DNA from: Candidatus Eiseniibacteriota bacterium
GTDB lineage: Bacteria; Orphanbacterota; Orphanbacteria; Orphanbacterales; Orphanbacteraceae
Length of the DNA stretch: 64,000 bases
Direction of reading: 5' to 3'
Assembly (NCBI GenBank): GCA_029262235.1
Contig: JAJCZU010000007.1
Coordinates: 123,630 to 187,629 of the forward strand
The notes under the pieces are model-generated. The model was not told the DNA's origin, made no database searches, and saw only the letters and a program-made list of their open reading frames with translations. Of this stretch, positions 29,934-38,473 are shown piece after piece. Position 1 is the stretch's first letter; each line of letters starts with the position of its first letter. The position numbers were made by a program, and so were the translations under genes.

Positions 29934-31343
29934 TCAGAACGCCAGGCTGTAAAGCGCTCCCAGAACGACGCTTGCGCCGAAAACGACAGCCATCGGGAGC
30001 TTCCATTTTCGAATGGCGAAGAACGATCCGGCCGCCAGAACGAGGGGCACCCATTGCAGCGTCGACCACTCCGGAACGAGCACGCGGGCGCCGAAAATAC
30101 CGGCCGCTTCGACGACTTCGCTGAAGAGGACGTGGACCGCGAACCAGACTGCGAGATTCGCGATGACACCGACCACGGCCGCGGTCACGGCCGCGAGGCC
30201 CGCGGAGATGCCGCGGTTCGTGCGAAGCTTTTCGATGTACGGCCCGCCGAGGAAGATCCAGAGAAAGCAGGGGGCGAACGTGGCCCATGTCGTGACGATC
30301 GCGCCGACCGTGCCGCTCACCATCGGACTCGCGCCCTCCGCATGGCGGAACGCGCCCAGAAACCCCACGAACTGCACGACCATGATCAGGGGCCCGGGCG
30401 TCGTCTCCGCCATCCCGAGCCCGTCCAGCATTTCGCCCGGCTCGAGCCACCCGAACTGCGCCACCGCCTCCTGCGCGATGTAGGCGAGCACGGCGTACGC
30501 CCCCCCGAACGTCACGAGCGCGGTCTTGCTGAAGAAGACGCTCTCGACGGTCCAGACGTGGGCGCTTCCGAAGAGCCGGGTCAGGATCACGATCGGAGCA
30601 GCCCAGATCGTGCCCCACGTCAGAAACACGCGGATCGCACGGCCGGCCGAAGCGCGCGTGTGCGCCGGCGGGTCGCGCTCCAGAATGTCGTCGATCGCGC
30701 GGGAGTCACCCTCGTCGCCCCCCGGGCCTGCGGGCCCGCCGGCGGGAGAAAAGACGCCGGGCGCGAACCGTCCGCCGAGCAGCCCGATCAGCGCCGCCCC
30801 GAACACTACGAGCGGAAACGGCGCCTGAAAGTAGAACAGCGCCACAAACGCCGAAACGGCCAGCGCGATCTTGATCGGATTCTTGAGAACCTTGCCGCCG
30901 ATGCGAAGCAGGGCGTCGAGAACGACCGCGAGCACCGCCGCCTTGAGCCCGTAGAAGAGCGCCACGACGAGCGGCAGGTCGCCGAGCGCGACATACATCC
31001 AGGAGAGAGCGAGAATCGACAGAAAGCCCGGCAGGATAAAGATGAGGCCCGCCGTGAGCCCGCCCTTGTAGCCGTGCAGCAGCCACCCGAGATACGTCGC
31101 CAGCTGCTGCGCCTCCGGGCCAGGAAGCAGCATGCAGTAGTTGAGCGCATGCAGAAAGCGATGTTCGCTGACCCATTTCTTCTCGTCGACGAGAATGCGG
31201 TGCATGACCGCGATCTGCCCCGCCGGGCCGCCGAAGCTCTGCGCGCCGACACGCGTCCATACCCTTACGGCGTCTGCATACGGGATCGCGGCGGGGGCGT
31301 TTCGCCGCGATGTCTGCGATGTGTGTGATGTGCTTTCGTTCAT
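29934..31343 (-). CDS. chrA: Chromate transporter, two-domain ChrA
   Basis: 469-residue membrane protein of the CHR family with two homologous halves. The first half starts with VWTRVGAQSFGGPAGQIAVMH and LHALNYCMLLPGPEAQQLATYL. The second half repeats the pattern with ALVTFGGAYAVLAYIAQEAV and DGLGMAETTPGPLIMVVQFVG. Long ChrA proteins export chromate, probably driven by proton motive force. The ATG at 31343 overlaps the stop of the SRAP gene (ATGA). It sits with arsC and Spy/CnrX-like genes, a metal and oxyanion stress neighbourhood. Confidence 0.9.
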   Translation of the reverse strand: MNESTSHTSQTSRRNAPAAIPYADAVRVWTRVGAQSFGGPAGQIAVMHRILVDEKKWVSEHRFLHALNYCMLLPGPEAQQLATYLGWLLHGYKGGLTAGLIFILPGFLSILALSWMYVALGDLPLVVALFYGLKAAVLAVVLDALLRIGGKVLKNPIKIALAVSAFVALFYFQAPFPLVVFGAALIGLLGGRFAPGVFSPAGGPAGPGGDEGDSRAIDDILERDPPAHTRASAGRAIRVFLTWGTIWAAPIVILTRLFGSAHVWTVESVFFSKTALVTFGGAYAVLAYIAQEAVAQFGWLEPGEMLDGLGMAETTPGPLIMVVQFVGFLGAFRHAEGASPMVSGTVGAIVTTWATFAPCFLWIFLGGPYIEKLRTNRGISAGLAAVTAAVVGVIANLAVWFAVHVLFSEVVEAAGIFGARVLVPEWSTLQWVPLVLAAGSFFAIRKWKLPMAVVFGASVVLGALYSLAF

Positions 31344-32023
31344 TCGTCGAACAGGCCGGGCGGTGGCGCGGAAAGATCGCGCGGCTCGATCACGGCGGGC
31401 GAGTCGTTCCGGTAGTTGTTGACGAGATTCGAAACGGCGTATGCCGTCATCTTCTCCGCGGGATAGGAAACGAGCAGCTTCTTCGCCTCGCGACCGGGCG
31501 CATCGCGGTCGAGCCACAGTTCTTCGCCGGCTTCCGTCAGAATGACCGGCATGCGGTCGTGAATCGGCGCCATGAGCTCGTTCGGGGCCGTCGTCAGGAT
31601 GGAATAGCGAAGTTCGTCGCCGCGACGGTCGAAGATGCCCGCGAACGCGAAGACGTCTTCATCGCGCAGGCAGATCCGGTGCGGCACTTTGCCGTGTTCG
31701 GTCTTCATCCATTCGTAAAAACCGTCCGCGTACACGATACAGCGCCGTTTCTGGAACGCGTCCCGGAACGTCGGGCGCGTGTCGACCGTTTCCGATCGCG
31801 CGTTGATGTGAATGCGCGGCTTCGCCTCTTTCGCCGTGCTCGGAATGAAGCCCCAGCGTCCGAGCCGGATCGCGCCCGGCTCTTCGTTGATCGTAACGGG
31901 TAAGTCCTGCTCGGGCGCCGCGTTGTAATGCGGCGGCTCGTCGAACAGCTCGGGCGGCGCCACGCGATGGGGTCGCGCCCGGATGACCTCGTGAAGCATG
32001 ATCATGGAATACCGTCCGCACAT
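31340..32023 (-). CDS. SRAP (HMCES/YedK) family abasic-site shielding protein
   Basis: 227 residues starting MCGRY, which places catalytic Cys2 at the N-terminus after methionine removal. HYNAAPEQDLPV, RIHINARSETV, CIVYADGFYEWM (active glutamate) and IHDRMPVIL (histidine) are the other conserved sites. The protein forms a thiazolidine crosslink with abasic sites in single-stranded DNA, protecting forks. The frame is open for 28 more codons but the MCGR start is decisive. It is coupled to chrA by a four-base overlap, an unusual partner. Confidence 0.92.
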   Translation of the reverse strand: MCGRYSMIMLHEVIRARPHRVAPPELFDEPPHYNAAPEQDLPVTINEEPGAIRLGRWGFIPSTAKEAKPRIHINARSETVDTRPTFRDAFQKRRCIVYADGFYEWMKTEHGKVPHRICLRDEDVFAFAGIFDRRGDELRYSILTTAPNELMAPIHDRMPVILTEAGEELWLDRDAPGREAKKLLVSYPAEKMTAYAVSNLVNNYRNDSPAVIEPRDLSAPPPGLFDE

Positions 32024-32156
32024 GCGGGCATTGTAGCATCGCGCGCCGCGACATACAGCCGTTCCCGGCGTGTGTGCCATTCCAGGCGCGTGCGCCGTTC
32101 CCGGCATGTCTTGCTATACTGTCTGCGTTGAAAGCCCCTGGTAACCGGAGGAAACA

Positions 32157-32804
32157 ATGGACGACAAGCGCAGGCGATACGAGAACGACCGGATTGCGAT
32201 CACTTTCAGCCCGCGCCGGTGCATCCATGCCGCGGAATGCGGCAGCAACCTGAGCGCCGTGTTCGACGCGGGACGAAAGCCGTGGATCAATCCGGACGGC
32301 GGCGAGCCGAACGAGATCGCGGACACGATTCGCAAGTGTCCGTCCGGCGCGCTGCAGTACGAGCGGAAGGACGCTGAGCCGGGCGAGGCGCCGGACGCCC
32401 GCAATACCGTGCGCGCGGTGAAAAACGGGCCCGTTTACGTGCGGGGGAACCTCGAGATTCTGAGCGCTGACGGGGAACTCGTGCATCGCGATACGCGCCT
32501 GGCGCTCTGCCGATGCGGCGACTCCGGCAACAAGCCGTTTTGCGACAACACGCATATCGAACAGAAGTTCGAGGCGCCGGCCGGCATGGCCGATCGGGAA
32601 AGCGCGCCAGGCACGGAGCCGGGAGCGCTGCGCATGACGCTCGCCCTGAACGGGCCGATTCTGATGAGCGGGCCGTATTCTGTGGTCGACGAAGAGGGAA
32701 AAGTGCTGTTCGAAAGCGAAAAGGGAGCGCTTTGCCGGTGCGGGAGGTCGAGTAACAAGCCGTTCTGCGACGGCGCGCACAAGCAGGGCTGGACTGCGGA
32801 CTGA
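32157..32804 (+). CDS. Iron-sulfur protein: Fer4_19 domain plus two CDGSH domains
   Basis: 215 residues. The N-terminal part (about 10-70) matches Fer4_19/DUF1271, with cysteines in RRCIHAAECGSNL and IRKCPSGAL. Two CDGSH motifs follow: CRCGDSGNKPFCDNTH (about 120-135, Asn in place of Gly) and CRCGRSSNKPFCDGAH (about 193-208). Each should bind a 2Fe-2S cluster with three Cys and one His. Such proteins act in redox or iron handling. The ATG has GGAGGAAACA directly before it. It is divergent from the SRAP gene, with a 133-base shared upstream region. Confidence 0.88.
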   Translation: MDDKRRRYENDRIAITFSPRRCIHAAECGSNLSAVFDAGRKPWINPDGGEPNEIADTIRKCPSGALQYERKDAEPGEAPDARNTVRAVKNGPVYVRGNLEILSADGELVHRDTRLALCRCGDSGNKPFCDNTHIEQKFEAPAGMADRESAPGTEPGALRMTLALNGPILMSGPYSVVDEEGKVLFESEKGALCRCGRSSNKPFCDGAHKQGWTAD

Positions 32805-32863
32805 TCGGAGGCCGAACGCGAGGCGCGGGTCAGTAGTGCGGACGTTGCCGGCGTGTCCGGCGT

Positions 32864-33502
32864 TCACTCTCCGCGGCGCGCTTTTTCTCTGTCTTGTTCT
32901 TCGCGATCCTCGCGACCTTCGCGATCCTCGCGACCTTCTCGCCCGTGGCCCTGGCCGCGCCCGGAACCGTGCGATGGGCCGTCGCCAAGCTCTCTTCCCC
33001 AGGGAAACTGGGCGAGATACTTCTCCCGCTGCTCCGGGTCGAGCGCACTGAGCTGCCGGAACATCGCCTCCACGACGAGCGAGTCGATCGCGCGCTGCAC
33101 TTCCGCCCGCTCACCCACGATCTGCTGCACTTCCTCTTTCGTGCTGACGTTCTGCAGGCGGTTCATCATCGCCTCGCGCCGTGCGTGTGCAGCATCCCTG
33201 TTCTCGAAAATGAGCGGCAGATACTCTTCGTGAACCGCCCGGAAGGTCGCGCGCTGCTCGTCGGTGAGCGCCAGCTCCGCCGCCAGGCGTTCGAAGCGGC
33301 GATCCAGATACGCCCGTTTCCGTTCTTCCATTTCGGCCGGCGTGCGCTCAGCGCGTTCCCCGCCGCCTCTCCATCCCCCTCGATCTCGATCCATACGCCC
33401 CTGAACGGGGTGCGGGCCGTCAAAGAGAGGCAGGTGCATGGCGAGCAGGCCCAGGTTCAGGCCGACCGAAAGGGCGAGCAGCAGAAATACCCATCGTTTC
33501 AT
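32864..33502 (-). CDS. Spy/CnrX-like periplasmic protein
   Basis: 212 residues with an N-terminal signal or anchor (WVFLLLALSVGLNLGLLAMHL) and a helical domain. ELALTDEQRATFRAVHEEYLP has the LTxxQ pattern of Spy/CpxP/CnrX-type (heavy-metal resist) proteins, and LSALDPEQREKYLAQF is a second such element. The C-terminus is a charged repeat tail (GREGREDREGREDREEQDRE). Relatives are periplasmic chaperones or metal sensors. Its ATG overlaps the stop of the small membrane protein gene, and it belongs to the sigma factor operon. Confidence 0.75.
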   Translation of the reverse strand: MKRWVFLLLALSVGLNLGLLAMHLPLFDGPHPVQGRMDRDRGGWRGGGERAERTPAEMEERKRAYLDRRFERLAAELALTDEQRATFRAVHEEYLPLIFENRDAAHARREAMMNRLQNVSTKEEVQQIVGERAEVQRAIDSLVVEAMFRQLSALDPEQREKYLAQFPWGRELGDGPSHGSGRGQGHGREGREDREGREDREEQDREKARRGE

Positions 33503-33840
33503 CGTATGTTCTCATCCGTAAACGAGCTCAGAAAGGCCGTGTCGAGCGTTTCGTCTTCGCCATACGCAAGCAGCGCCACGGTATCGTCGTCAAAGACGCC
33601 GGTCGCGGACTCCGTGAGGGGCGTGTCGTTCCCGAGAAATACGCCGAGCAGAATGCCGGCCGCCATGGCCAGCCCGCCCGCCAGGCGAAACGGCGTTGTG
33701 ATCGCGTCGCGCCTGCCAGCGATACGGGCTCGCACGTCCGGGTAGAGCGAACGGCCGAGCACCGGTTCGGGCGCTTCCCGCAGGAGCCGATCCGTTTCGT
33801 TCATCGTGTTTCGTCTGTCGCGTCCGTTGTCTTCGTTCAT
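33499..33840 (-). CDS. Small membrane protein, possible anti-sigma factor
   Basis: 113 residues: a basic/acidic N-terminal cytoplasmic part of about 50 residues, one membrane helix (FRLAGGLAMAAGILLGVFLG) and a short acidic periplasmic part. It overlaps the ECF sigma gene upstream (ATGA) and the Spy/CnrX-like gene downstream (ATGA). That position and topology fit an anti-sigma factor such as CnrY, but I see no recognisable zinc-finger or ASD motif, so the role is inference. An internal ATG at 33804 is an alternative start. Confidence 0.65.
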   Translation of the reverse strand: MNEDNGRDRRNTMNETDRLLREAPEPVLGRSLYPDVRARIAGRRDAITTPFRLAGGLAMAAGILLGVFLGNDTPLTESATGVFDDDTVALLAYGEDETLDTAFLSSFTDENIR

Positions 33841-34373
33841 TCCTTCACCAGTTCCGTTCGCAGCGCCTGCATACCCCGATGCAGCAGAGATTCGACCGCG
33901 GGGATGGAAGCTCCCATCGCGCCCGCGACTTCATTCTGACTCATTTCATGAAAACGCTGCAGCACGATGGCCTCTTTCTGACGCGCGGGCAGCTTGTCGA
34001 GCGCCGCCTGCAGTTTTCGATTTCGTTCGTCGCGCTCGATCGACCGGTCCGGGCTCTCATGCGCGTTGCTTGCGATGTTCTGCGCGGAATCGAGCCCGAC
34101 CCATTGCAGTACTTTCCGCCTGCGGAGCGCGGAGCGTGCGAAGTTGCCGGCGATACGAAAGAGCCAGCTGCGAAATTTGCCTTCCGGACTGTAGCGCGAA
34201 GCCTGTTCGTACACGCGGACGAAAGTCTCCTGCGCCAGGTCGCGCGCGTCCTCCCGGTTGCCGAGCATACGTGCCAGAAACGCGAAGACCGGCTGTTCCC
34301 ACGCCTCGACCAGTTCCCGGAATGCGGCTTCGTCTCCGGCCGCAATGCGCTCCATTCGTTGGTCGTCGGTCAC
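33837..34373 (-). CDS. RNA polymerase ECF sigma factor
   Basis: About 178 residues. Region 2 shows GNREDARDLAQETFVRVYEQ and FRSWLFRIAGNFAR. Region 4 shows LPARQKEAIVLQRF and SQNEVAGAMGASIPAVESLLHRG. The start is uncertain: the GTG at 34373 (VTDDQRMERI) has AGGA ten bases upstream, ATG at 34355 is internal, and the open frame extends further upstream without support. It overlaps the putative anti-sigma gene, a usual arrangement for ECF systems. The neighbours suggest metal or envelope stress as the signal. Confidence 0.88.
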   Translation of the reverse strand: MTDDQRMERIAAGDEAAFRELVEAWEQPVFAFLARMLGNREDARDLAQETFVRVYEQASRYSPEGKFRSWLFRIAGNFARSALRRRKVLQWVGLDSAQNIASNAHESPDRSIERDERNRKLQAALDKLPARQKEAIVLQRFHEMSQNEVAGAMGASIPAVESLLHRGMQALRTELVKE

Positions 34374-34480
34374 TTGGGGGCGATCCTGTCCTTGCGAAAG
34401 TGCGCGAACCGGCCCCGAAGGGCCGGCCGCGCCGGATAATCTCAATCCCGGTCTGGAACACACGAGAGAACACGATGTGA

Positions 34481-35590
34481 TCAGTGACGCCCGTGGGGGC
34501 CGCCTGCGTTCGCTCCGAAGTGCTCCGGAGACCCTTCACGACCGCGCGCTCCGTGCAGCATCTGCAATGCATCGTACACCTCGAGCTGGTCCGCGTTCAA
34601 AAGACTCTCGATCGCATCGTTCATGGCTTCGTGCGCGGCGCGCATCTCTTCCCGGTGCTCTCCCCGATCGCGCGGTCCCTGGTCGTTCCCGGCGGACGCG
34701 ATCGCTTCTTCCAGCCGGGCCCTGCGGGCCGCGTGCTGCTCGGCGAACAGCGAGGCCAGCTCCGCCGCCTGCCCGTCGTCGAGATCGAGCACATCGGTAA
34801 GGAAGGCGAGCTTCCTGTCGCCGTGCGCACTTTCATCGAACCGCTCCAGATGTTCCTGCATCCGTTCGACCCTGTGTTCGGCCCGCGATGCCGCAAACGC
34901 CGTCGCCTGCTCTTCCGTCAGCACGGAGACTATCGCTTCGTGATTCCGGGCGCGAAGGGCATCGTGTGCGGCCCGGTACTCATCGTGCGTGAGAGCGCCG
35001 GCTTGCAGCTGCCCGCGCAGCGCTTCCACCTCTTCCCGGTGCGACGCGAACATCGCCTGGATCCGATCCTTCTGTTCGGCCGTCAGCCCGAGCTCTTCGG
35101 CCATTTCGCCGAGGGACTCACCCGCATTGCCGTCGTGTCCCCGTTCACGATCACCGTGGCGGTCGCCGCCCCGCGGACCGCGTTCCCGACCGCTTCGATT
35201 CGCCATCGCCGCGCGCCGGTCCTCACGTTCTCTTTCCGTGCGGTCGCCGAGGTACGTAACGAGGGCAAGGAACTGCTCTCTCTCGAGTACGTTCTGACTC
35301 TGCTGCAGAAAGTCCATCGTCCCTTCCCGATGCGAATCGTTCGACTGCCAGGATTCATACGAGTTTTTCATCGGTTCGACCTGCGCGGTCGTAAGCGGCA
35401 CCGCCTTCTGGAGTTCGGACCAGTCCGGCGGAGAAACGGCGGAAGAAGCAGGCGCTTCGGCCGGTGAGGTCCCCATGATGTCCGAGAAAGTGGCTTCATC
35501 GTCGTTGCAGCCGCTCATGATCAGGCCGGTTGCAAGAACCAGAAATAGAATGCCGGCAGAAAACTGACCGGCTCGTCGCATGATGTTCAT
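34481..35590 (-). CDS. Spy-like periplasmic lipoprotein
   Basis: 369 residues. The lipobox MSGC in LATGLIMSGCNDD marks a lipoprotein. The body is helical and repetitive, with several LTxxQ-type elements: ELGLTAEQKDRIQAMFASHRE, ALTHDEYRAAHDALRARNHE and VLDLDDGQAAELASLFAEQH. This suggests duplicated Spy/CpxP-like units. Arg, His, Glu and Asp are abundant, which might favour metal binding. The ATG has AGGT eight bases upstream. It lies about 108 bases upstream of the sigma factor gene and probably belongs to the same stress regulon. Confidence 0.75.
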   Translation of the reverse strand: MNIMRRAGQFSAGILFLVLATGLIMSGCNDDEATFSDIMGTSPAEAPASSAVSPPDWSELQKAVPLTTAQVEPMKNSYESWQSNDSHREGTMDFLQQSQNVLEREQFLALVTYLGDRTEREREDRRAAMANRSGRERGPRGGDRHGDRERGHDGNAGESLGEMAEELGLTAEQKDRIQAMFASHREEVEALRGQLQAGALTHDEYRAAHDALRARNHEAIVSVLTEEQATAFAASRAEHRVERMQEHLERFDESAHGDRKLAFLTDVLDLDDGQAAELASLFAEQHAARRARLEEAIASAGNDQGPRDRGEHREEMRAAHEAMNDAIESLLNADQLEVYDALQMLHGARGREGSPEHFGANAGGPHGRH

Positions 35591-35686
35591 TTCCGATACC
35601 TCCCGAGTTTAAGCACTCTGCCTACCCGAACGGAGGAGCTTTGGAAATCCAGCGCACTTTTTTTCGGATCATCAGAGACAGTCGGA

Positions 35687-36139
35687 TCAGGAAGATTTGC
35701 CCGGCGGTCGAAGCGGGTTCGGGAACGAGGCAATGAAGTCGCGGATTTCGTCTCGCACGCGTCGATAGTGCTCGAGCGCCTCTTCTTCGGTCGCGGCCCC
35801 ACGCGCGAGACGGGGAGGATCTTCGAAGCCCACGTGAATCGTTTTGACTCCGCGAGGGAAGATCGGGCAGTTCTCGTGCGCCTGGTCACAGACGGTAACC
35901 ACCAGATCGAGCTTCTTATCCACGAATTCATCCACATGGTGCGAGCCGGCGCCTTCCATCGACACCCCGGCTTCGGCCATCACGCGAACCGCGTTCTCGT
36001 TTACGCCCTGCGGATCCGTTCCCGCGGAATACGCTTCGATCGATTCGGGGTGCAGATGCCGGCACCAGTATTCCGCCATCTGACTTCGGCAGGAGTTTCC
36101 GGTACAGAGAAATAATACGTGCAGCTTTTCGTTCGTCAT
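35687..36139 (-). CDS. arsC: Arsenate reductase, thioredoxin-coupled (LMW-PTP type)
   Basis: 150 residues. The P-loop CTGNSCRSQMAEYW has the nucleophilic cysteine and CX5R pattern. TVCDQAHENCPIFP carries the two resolving cysteines (positions matching Cys82 and Cys89 of S. aureus ArsC). FEDPPR supplies the general acid. It reduces arsenate to arsenite. No arsenite pump lies next to it. The ATG at 36139 is preferred over a TTG one codon upstream; GAGGA lies ten bases before it. It is the first gene after the origin region. Confidence 0.92.
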   Translation of the reverse strand: MTNEKLHVLFLCTGNSCRSQMAEYWCRHLHPESIEAYSAGTDPQGVNENAVRVMAEAGVSMEGAGSHHVDEFVDKKLDLVVTVCDQAHENCPIFPRGVKTIHVGFEDPPRLARGAATEEEALEHYRRVRDEIRDFIASFPNPLRPPGKSS

Positions 36140-36170
36140 CAAATCGAATTCCTCATCGGCCCGAGGATGA

Positions 36171-36365
36171 GTTGTCCACGCCCTCTTACTAATTCTTTAG
36201 GAAATTGAAAGTAGTAGTAGAAGTAGAAGAACAGTGGACTCTGTGGACAGTTGTTCACGATGCCTGCGCGGCCGGTATCGCAGAACGTTTTTTGAAGCAC
36301 GCTCCCTCTTTGCATGAGTCTGAAAAGCGGTGGACGAATCGCGCACAACTTGCGAGTTATCCCCA
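36171..36365 (-). other. Predicted origin unwinding region: DnaA boxes and DnaA-trios
   Basis: Lies just 3' of dnaA. Read on the minus strand, the order is: TTATCCCCA-like box (complement orientation, 36357-36365), box pair at 36242-36259 (CTGTCCACA and inverted TTGTTCACG), weak box GAGTCCACT, then GTTCTTCTACTTCTACTACTACTTT (36209-36232), and an AT-rich stretch (36183-36208). The complementary strand of the CTA/CTT run is 3'-GAT/GAA repeats, the DnaA-trio motif. Boxes, trios and AT-rich DNA come in the order of the B. subtilis basal unwinding system. A further TTGTCCACG lies at 36172-36180. Bases 36366-36566 hold no gene that I trust. Confidence 0.75.
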
Positions 36366-36566
36366 CCCTCGCGAAAAACGTCACGTTGTTAGAGAAAGTG
36401 CCGGGTCTGTGCACCAGGTTGTCCTCATTCTTCATATATGAAAAGAATGGGACGCAAACGCGCCCCATTCAAGTGTTGTTTTTACAAAATTTCGAACCGA
36501 ATGCAACGTTGGCGACAACGAGAACCGCTCACCATGCAAAATGAAACGAAGATCGCCTGCGCGACC

Positions 36567-37928
36567 TCAGGCCGTCAAACGTTCGGTCATGTCGTCGATG
36601 CGATTGCGAAAGTGTTCGTCCGCCTTCAGCAGCCGTTCGATCTTCTGACAGGCGTGCAGTACCGTGGAATGATCCCGGCCGCCGAAGCGCGCGCCGATCT
36701 GGCTCAGCGAAAGCCCGCCGAGTTCGCGCGTGAAATACATCGCAACCTGGCGCGCGAGGGCGATTTGCGCCGTTCGTCTCTTCGACATGATCGCCTCTTC
36801 CGAGACGTCGTACTCCTCCGACGCGATCTTCACGATGTCTTTGATCGACGCTTTGTTCGTGCGCTGCGACAGGAAGTCCTTGAGCACGTTTCTGGCGAGT
36901 TCGACGTCCATATCCTGTCCGCTGAGCGAAGAGAACGCGAGAAGCCTGACAAGCGACCCTTCGAGCTGCCTGATGTTCGAGCGAACGGACTTCGCGATAA
37001 ACTGCAGCACGTCGTCAGGAATCGACAGCTTCTCTTCTTCCGCCTTCTTGCGCAGAATCGCGATCCTTGTTTCGAGATCGGGGAGGCTGATGTCTGCTAC
37101 GAGGCCCCACTCGAAACGCGATACGAGCCGTTCTTCGAGATTGATTTCCTTCGGAGGACGGTCGCTCGTCATCACGATCTGTTTGTGATTGTTATAGAGA
37201 GCATTGAATGTATGGAAGAACTCTTCCTGCGTACTCTCTTTGCCGGCCAGGAACTGAATGTCGTCGATCAGAAGGACGTCGACGCTGCGATAGCGCTCTT
37301 TGAAATTGAGCGTGTTGCCGCGCTGGATCGACGAGATCATCTCGTTCATGAAGCTCTCGGCGGATACATAATGAATACGCGCCGCCGGGTTCTTCTCCTG
37401 CATCTTGTTGCCGACAGCCTGCAGGATATGCGTTTTTCCGAGCCCCACGCCGCCGTACACGAAGAGCGGGTTGTACACCTGCGCGGGTTTCTCGGCAACC
37501 GCCTGAGCGGCCGCATGCGCGAACTCGTTCGATTTCCCCACGACGAAACTGTCGAAACTGAAGCGCCGGTTGAGCTGCGTGCTGCCCGATTGCGGCGGGA
37601 ACGCGATCCCGTTCACCGGCGCGTTATTGCCGGGAGCGGTCGCCGGGCGCGCCTCGGGGACCGTGCGCGCGTCAGGATGCTCCGAGACGGAGTAATCGAC
37701 GACGACCTCGGACCGGCCGAGCGTCTCGCAGAGCGTGCTCACGATCAGTGTGTGGTAGTTCTCCTTGAGCCAGTCGGCAAAAAGGCGGTTCGGGACCTGA
37801 ATACGGACACCTTCGGCAGAGTACGCCGCGCAGCGCGTGGGTAGAAACCACGCCTCGAAGGTCTGTTCGGGTACAAAATGCTGGATGCGACGGAGAGTTT
37901 CCGCCCACACTTCGGAGGGTGATGACAT
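36567..37928 (-). CDS. dnaA: Chromosomal replication initiator DnaA
   Basis: 453 residues. Domain I covers about 1-80 and the linker about 81-120. The AAA+ domain III follows with Walker A GGVGLGKTH (159-167), Walker B VLLIDDIQFLAG, sensor motifs around MTSDRPPKEI and the arginine finger SRFEWGLV. Domain IV ends with GGRDHSTVLHACQKIE, the DnaA-box-binding signature. The start chosen is the ATG at 37928 with GAGGA nine bases upstream; 37937 and 37973 are upstream alternatives. DnaA boxes on both sides suggest autoregulation as well as origin function. Confidence 0.97.
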   Translation of the reverse strand: MSSPSEVWAETLRRIQHFVPEQTFEAWFLPTRCAAYSAEGVRIQVPNRLFADWLKENYHTLIVSTLCETLGRSEVVVDYSVSEHPDARTVPEARPATAPGNNAPVNGIAFPPQSGSTQLNRRFSFDSFVVGKSNEFAHAAAQAVAEKPAQVYNPLFVYGGVGLGKTHILQAVGNKMQEKNPAARIHYVSAESFMNEMISSIQRGNTLNFKERYRSVDVLLIDDIQFLAGKESTQEEFFHTFNALYNNHKQIVMTSDRPPKEINLEERLVSRFEWGLVADISLPDLETRIAILRKKAEEEKLSIPDDVLQFIAKSVRSNIRQLEGSLVRLLAFSSLSGQDMDVELARNVLKDFLSQRTNKASIKDIVKIASEEYDVSEEAIMSKRRTAQIALARQVAMYFTRELGGLSLSQIGARFGGRDHSTVLHACQKIERLLKADEHFRNRIDDMTERLTA

Positions 37929-37963
37929 GGGAAGCATTCCTCGGAGGTTGGCATCGGCAAAAA

Positions 37964-38142
37964 CTGTCCACACGGCGGAGCGAAGTTATCCACAGAGCCG
38001 GACAGTTTTTCCCAATGAGAGACCATAGTATCCCCAGGTTATCCACAGGTTGGATAACGATCGATCTTGTTGAGCTGTAGAGAGTTAGATCTAAAAAGCC
38101 GAGAGGCTCGCGATCGAGTTGTCCCCAGATCGCTGTGGATTT
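37964..38142. other. DnaA-box cluster upstream of dnaA (origin/autoregulatory)
   Basis: Two perfect TTATCCACA boxes lie at 37986-37994 and 38039-38047. Near-matches are CTGTCCACA (37964-37972), TATCCCCAG (about 38029-38037), TTGTCCCCA (38119-38127) and inverted TGTGGATTT (38134-38142). A hairpin GGCTGAGAA-GCTGT-TTCTCAGCC lies at 38205-38227. The region separates divergent dnaA and rpmH, the commonest oriC position. No DnaA-trio run is visible here, so it may act with the 3' cluster as a bipartite origin and as the dnaA operator. Bases 38228-38360 hold nothing else that I recognise. Confidence 0.8.
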
Positions 38143-38363
38143 GTGCAAAACCCCGGTGCAGGAAGAGAAAAACCAGTTAATCTGGCGAATTCACGAACCC
38201 CAGGGGCTGAGAAGCTGTTTCTCAGCCGGAGGCAGAGAATAGCACGCGGCAAAAATCAGGCGCAAGGGGATTTCTGACGAAAACCGAGAAAACTGGATGA
38301 TTCACAGCTCGTTCCCGACTATTCTATCCGGACGGGCGATCCGGAGGGCGGTTTCTTTTCCGC

Positions 38364-38393
38364 TTGACGTGATTCGGATACCCTACCTAAACT
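38364..38393 (+). promoter_or_regulatory. Predicted sigma70 promoter of rpmH operon
   Basis: TTGACG (38364-38369) and TAAACT (38388-38393) are spaced by 18 bases and lie about 80 bases before the rpmH start. No competing promoter is evident before the ribosomal gene. Confidence 0.6.
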
Positions 38394-38473
38394 ACGTAAG
38401 TTCGGAGATTTGTCCGTGGCCGCCTGGGCGGCCGCGTTTGTTTATGAACCACTCAATGATGGAGAATTGACGC

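Noticed and set aside
36139..36468. 109-codon open frame in the region between arsC and dnaA
   Set aside because: It runs through the DnaA boxes, trios and AT-rich stretch, has no ribosome site, and resembles no protein.
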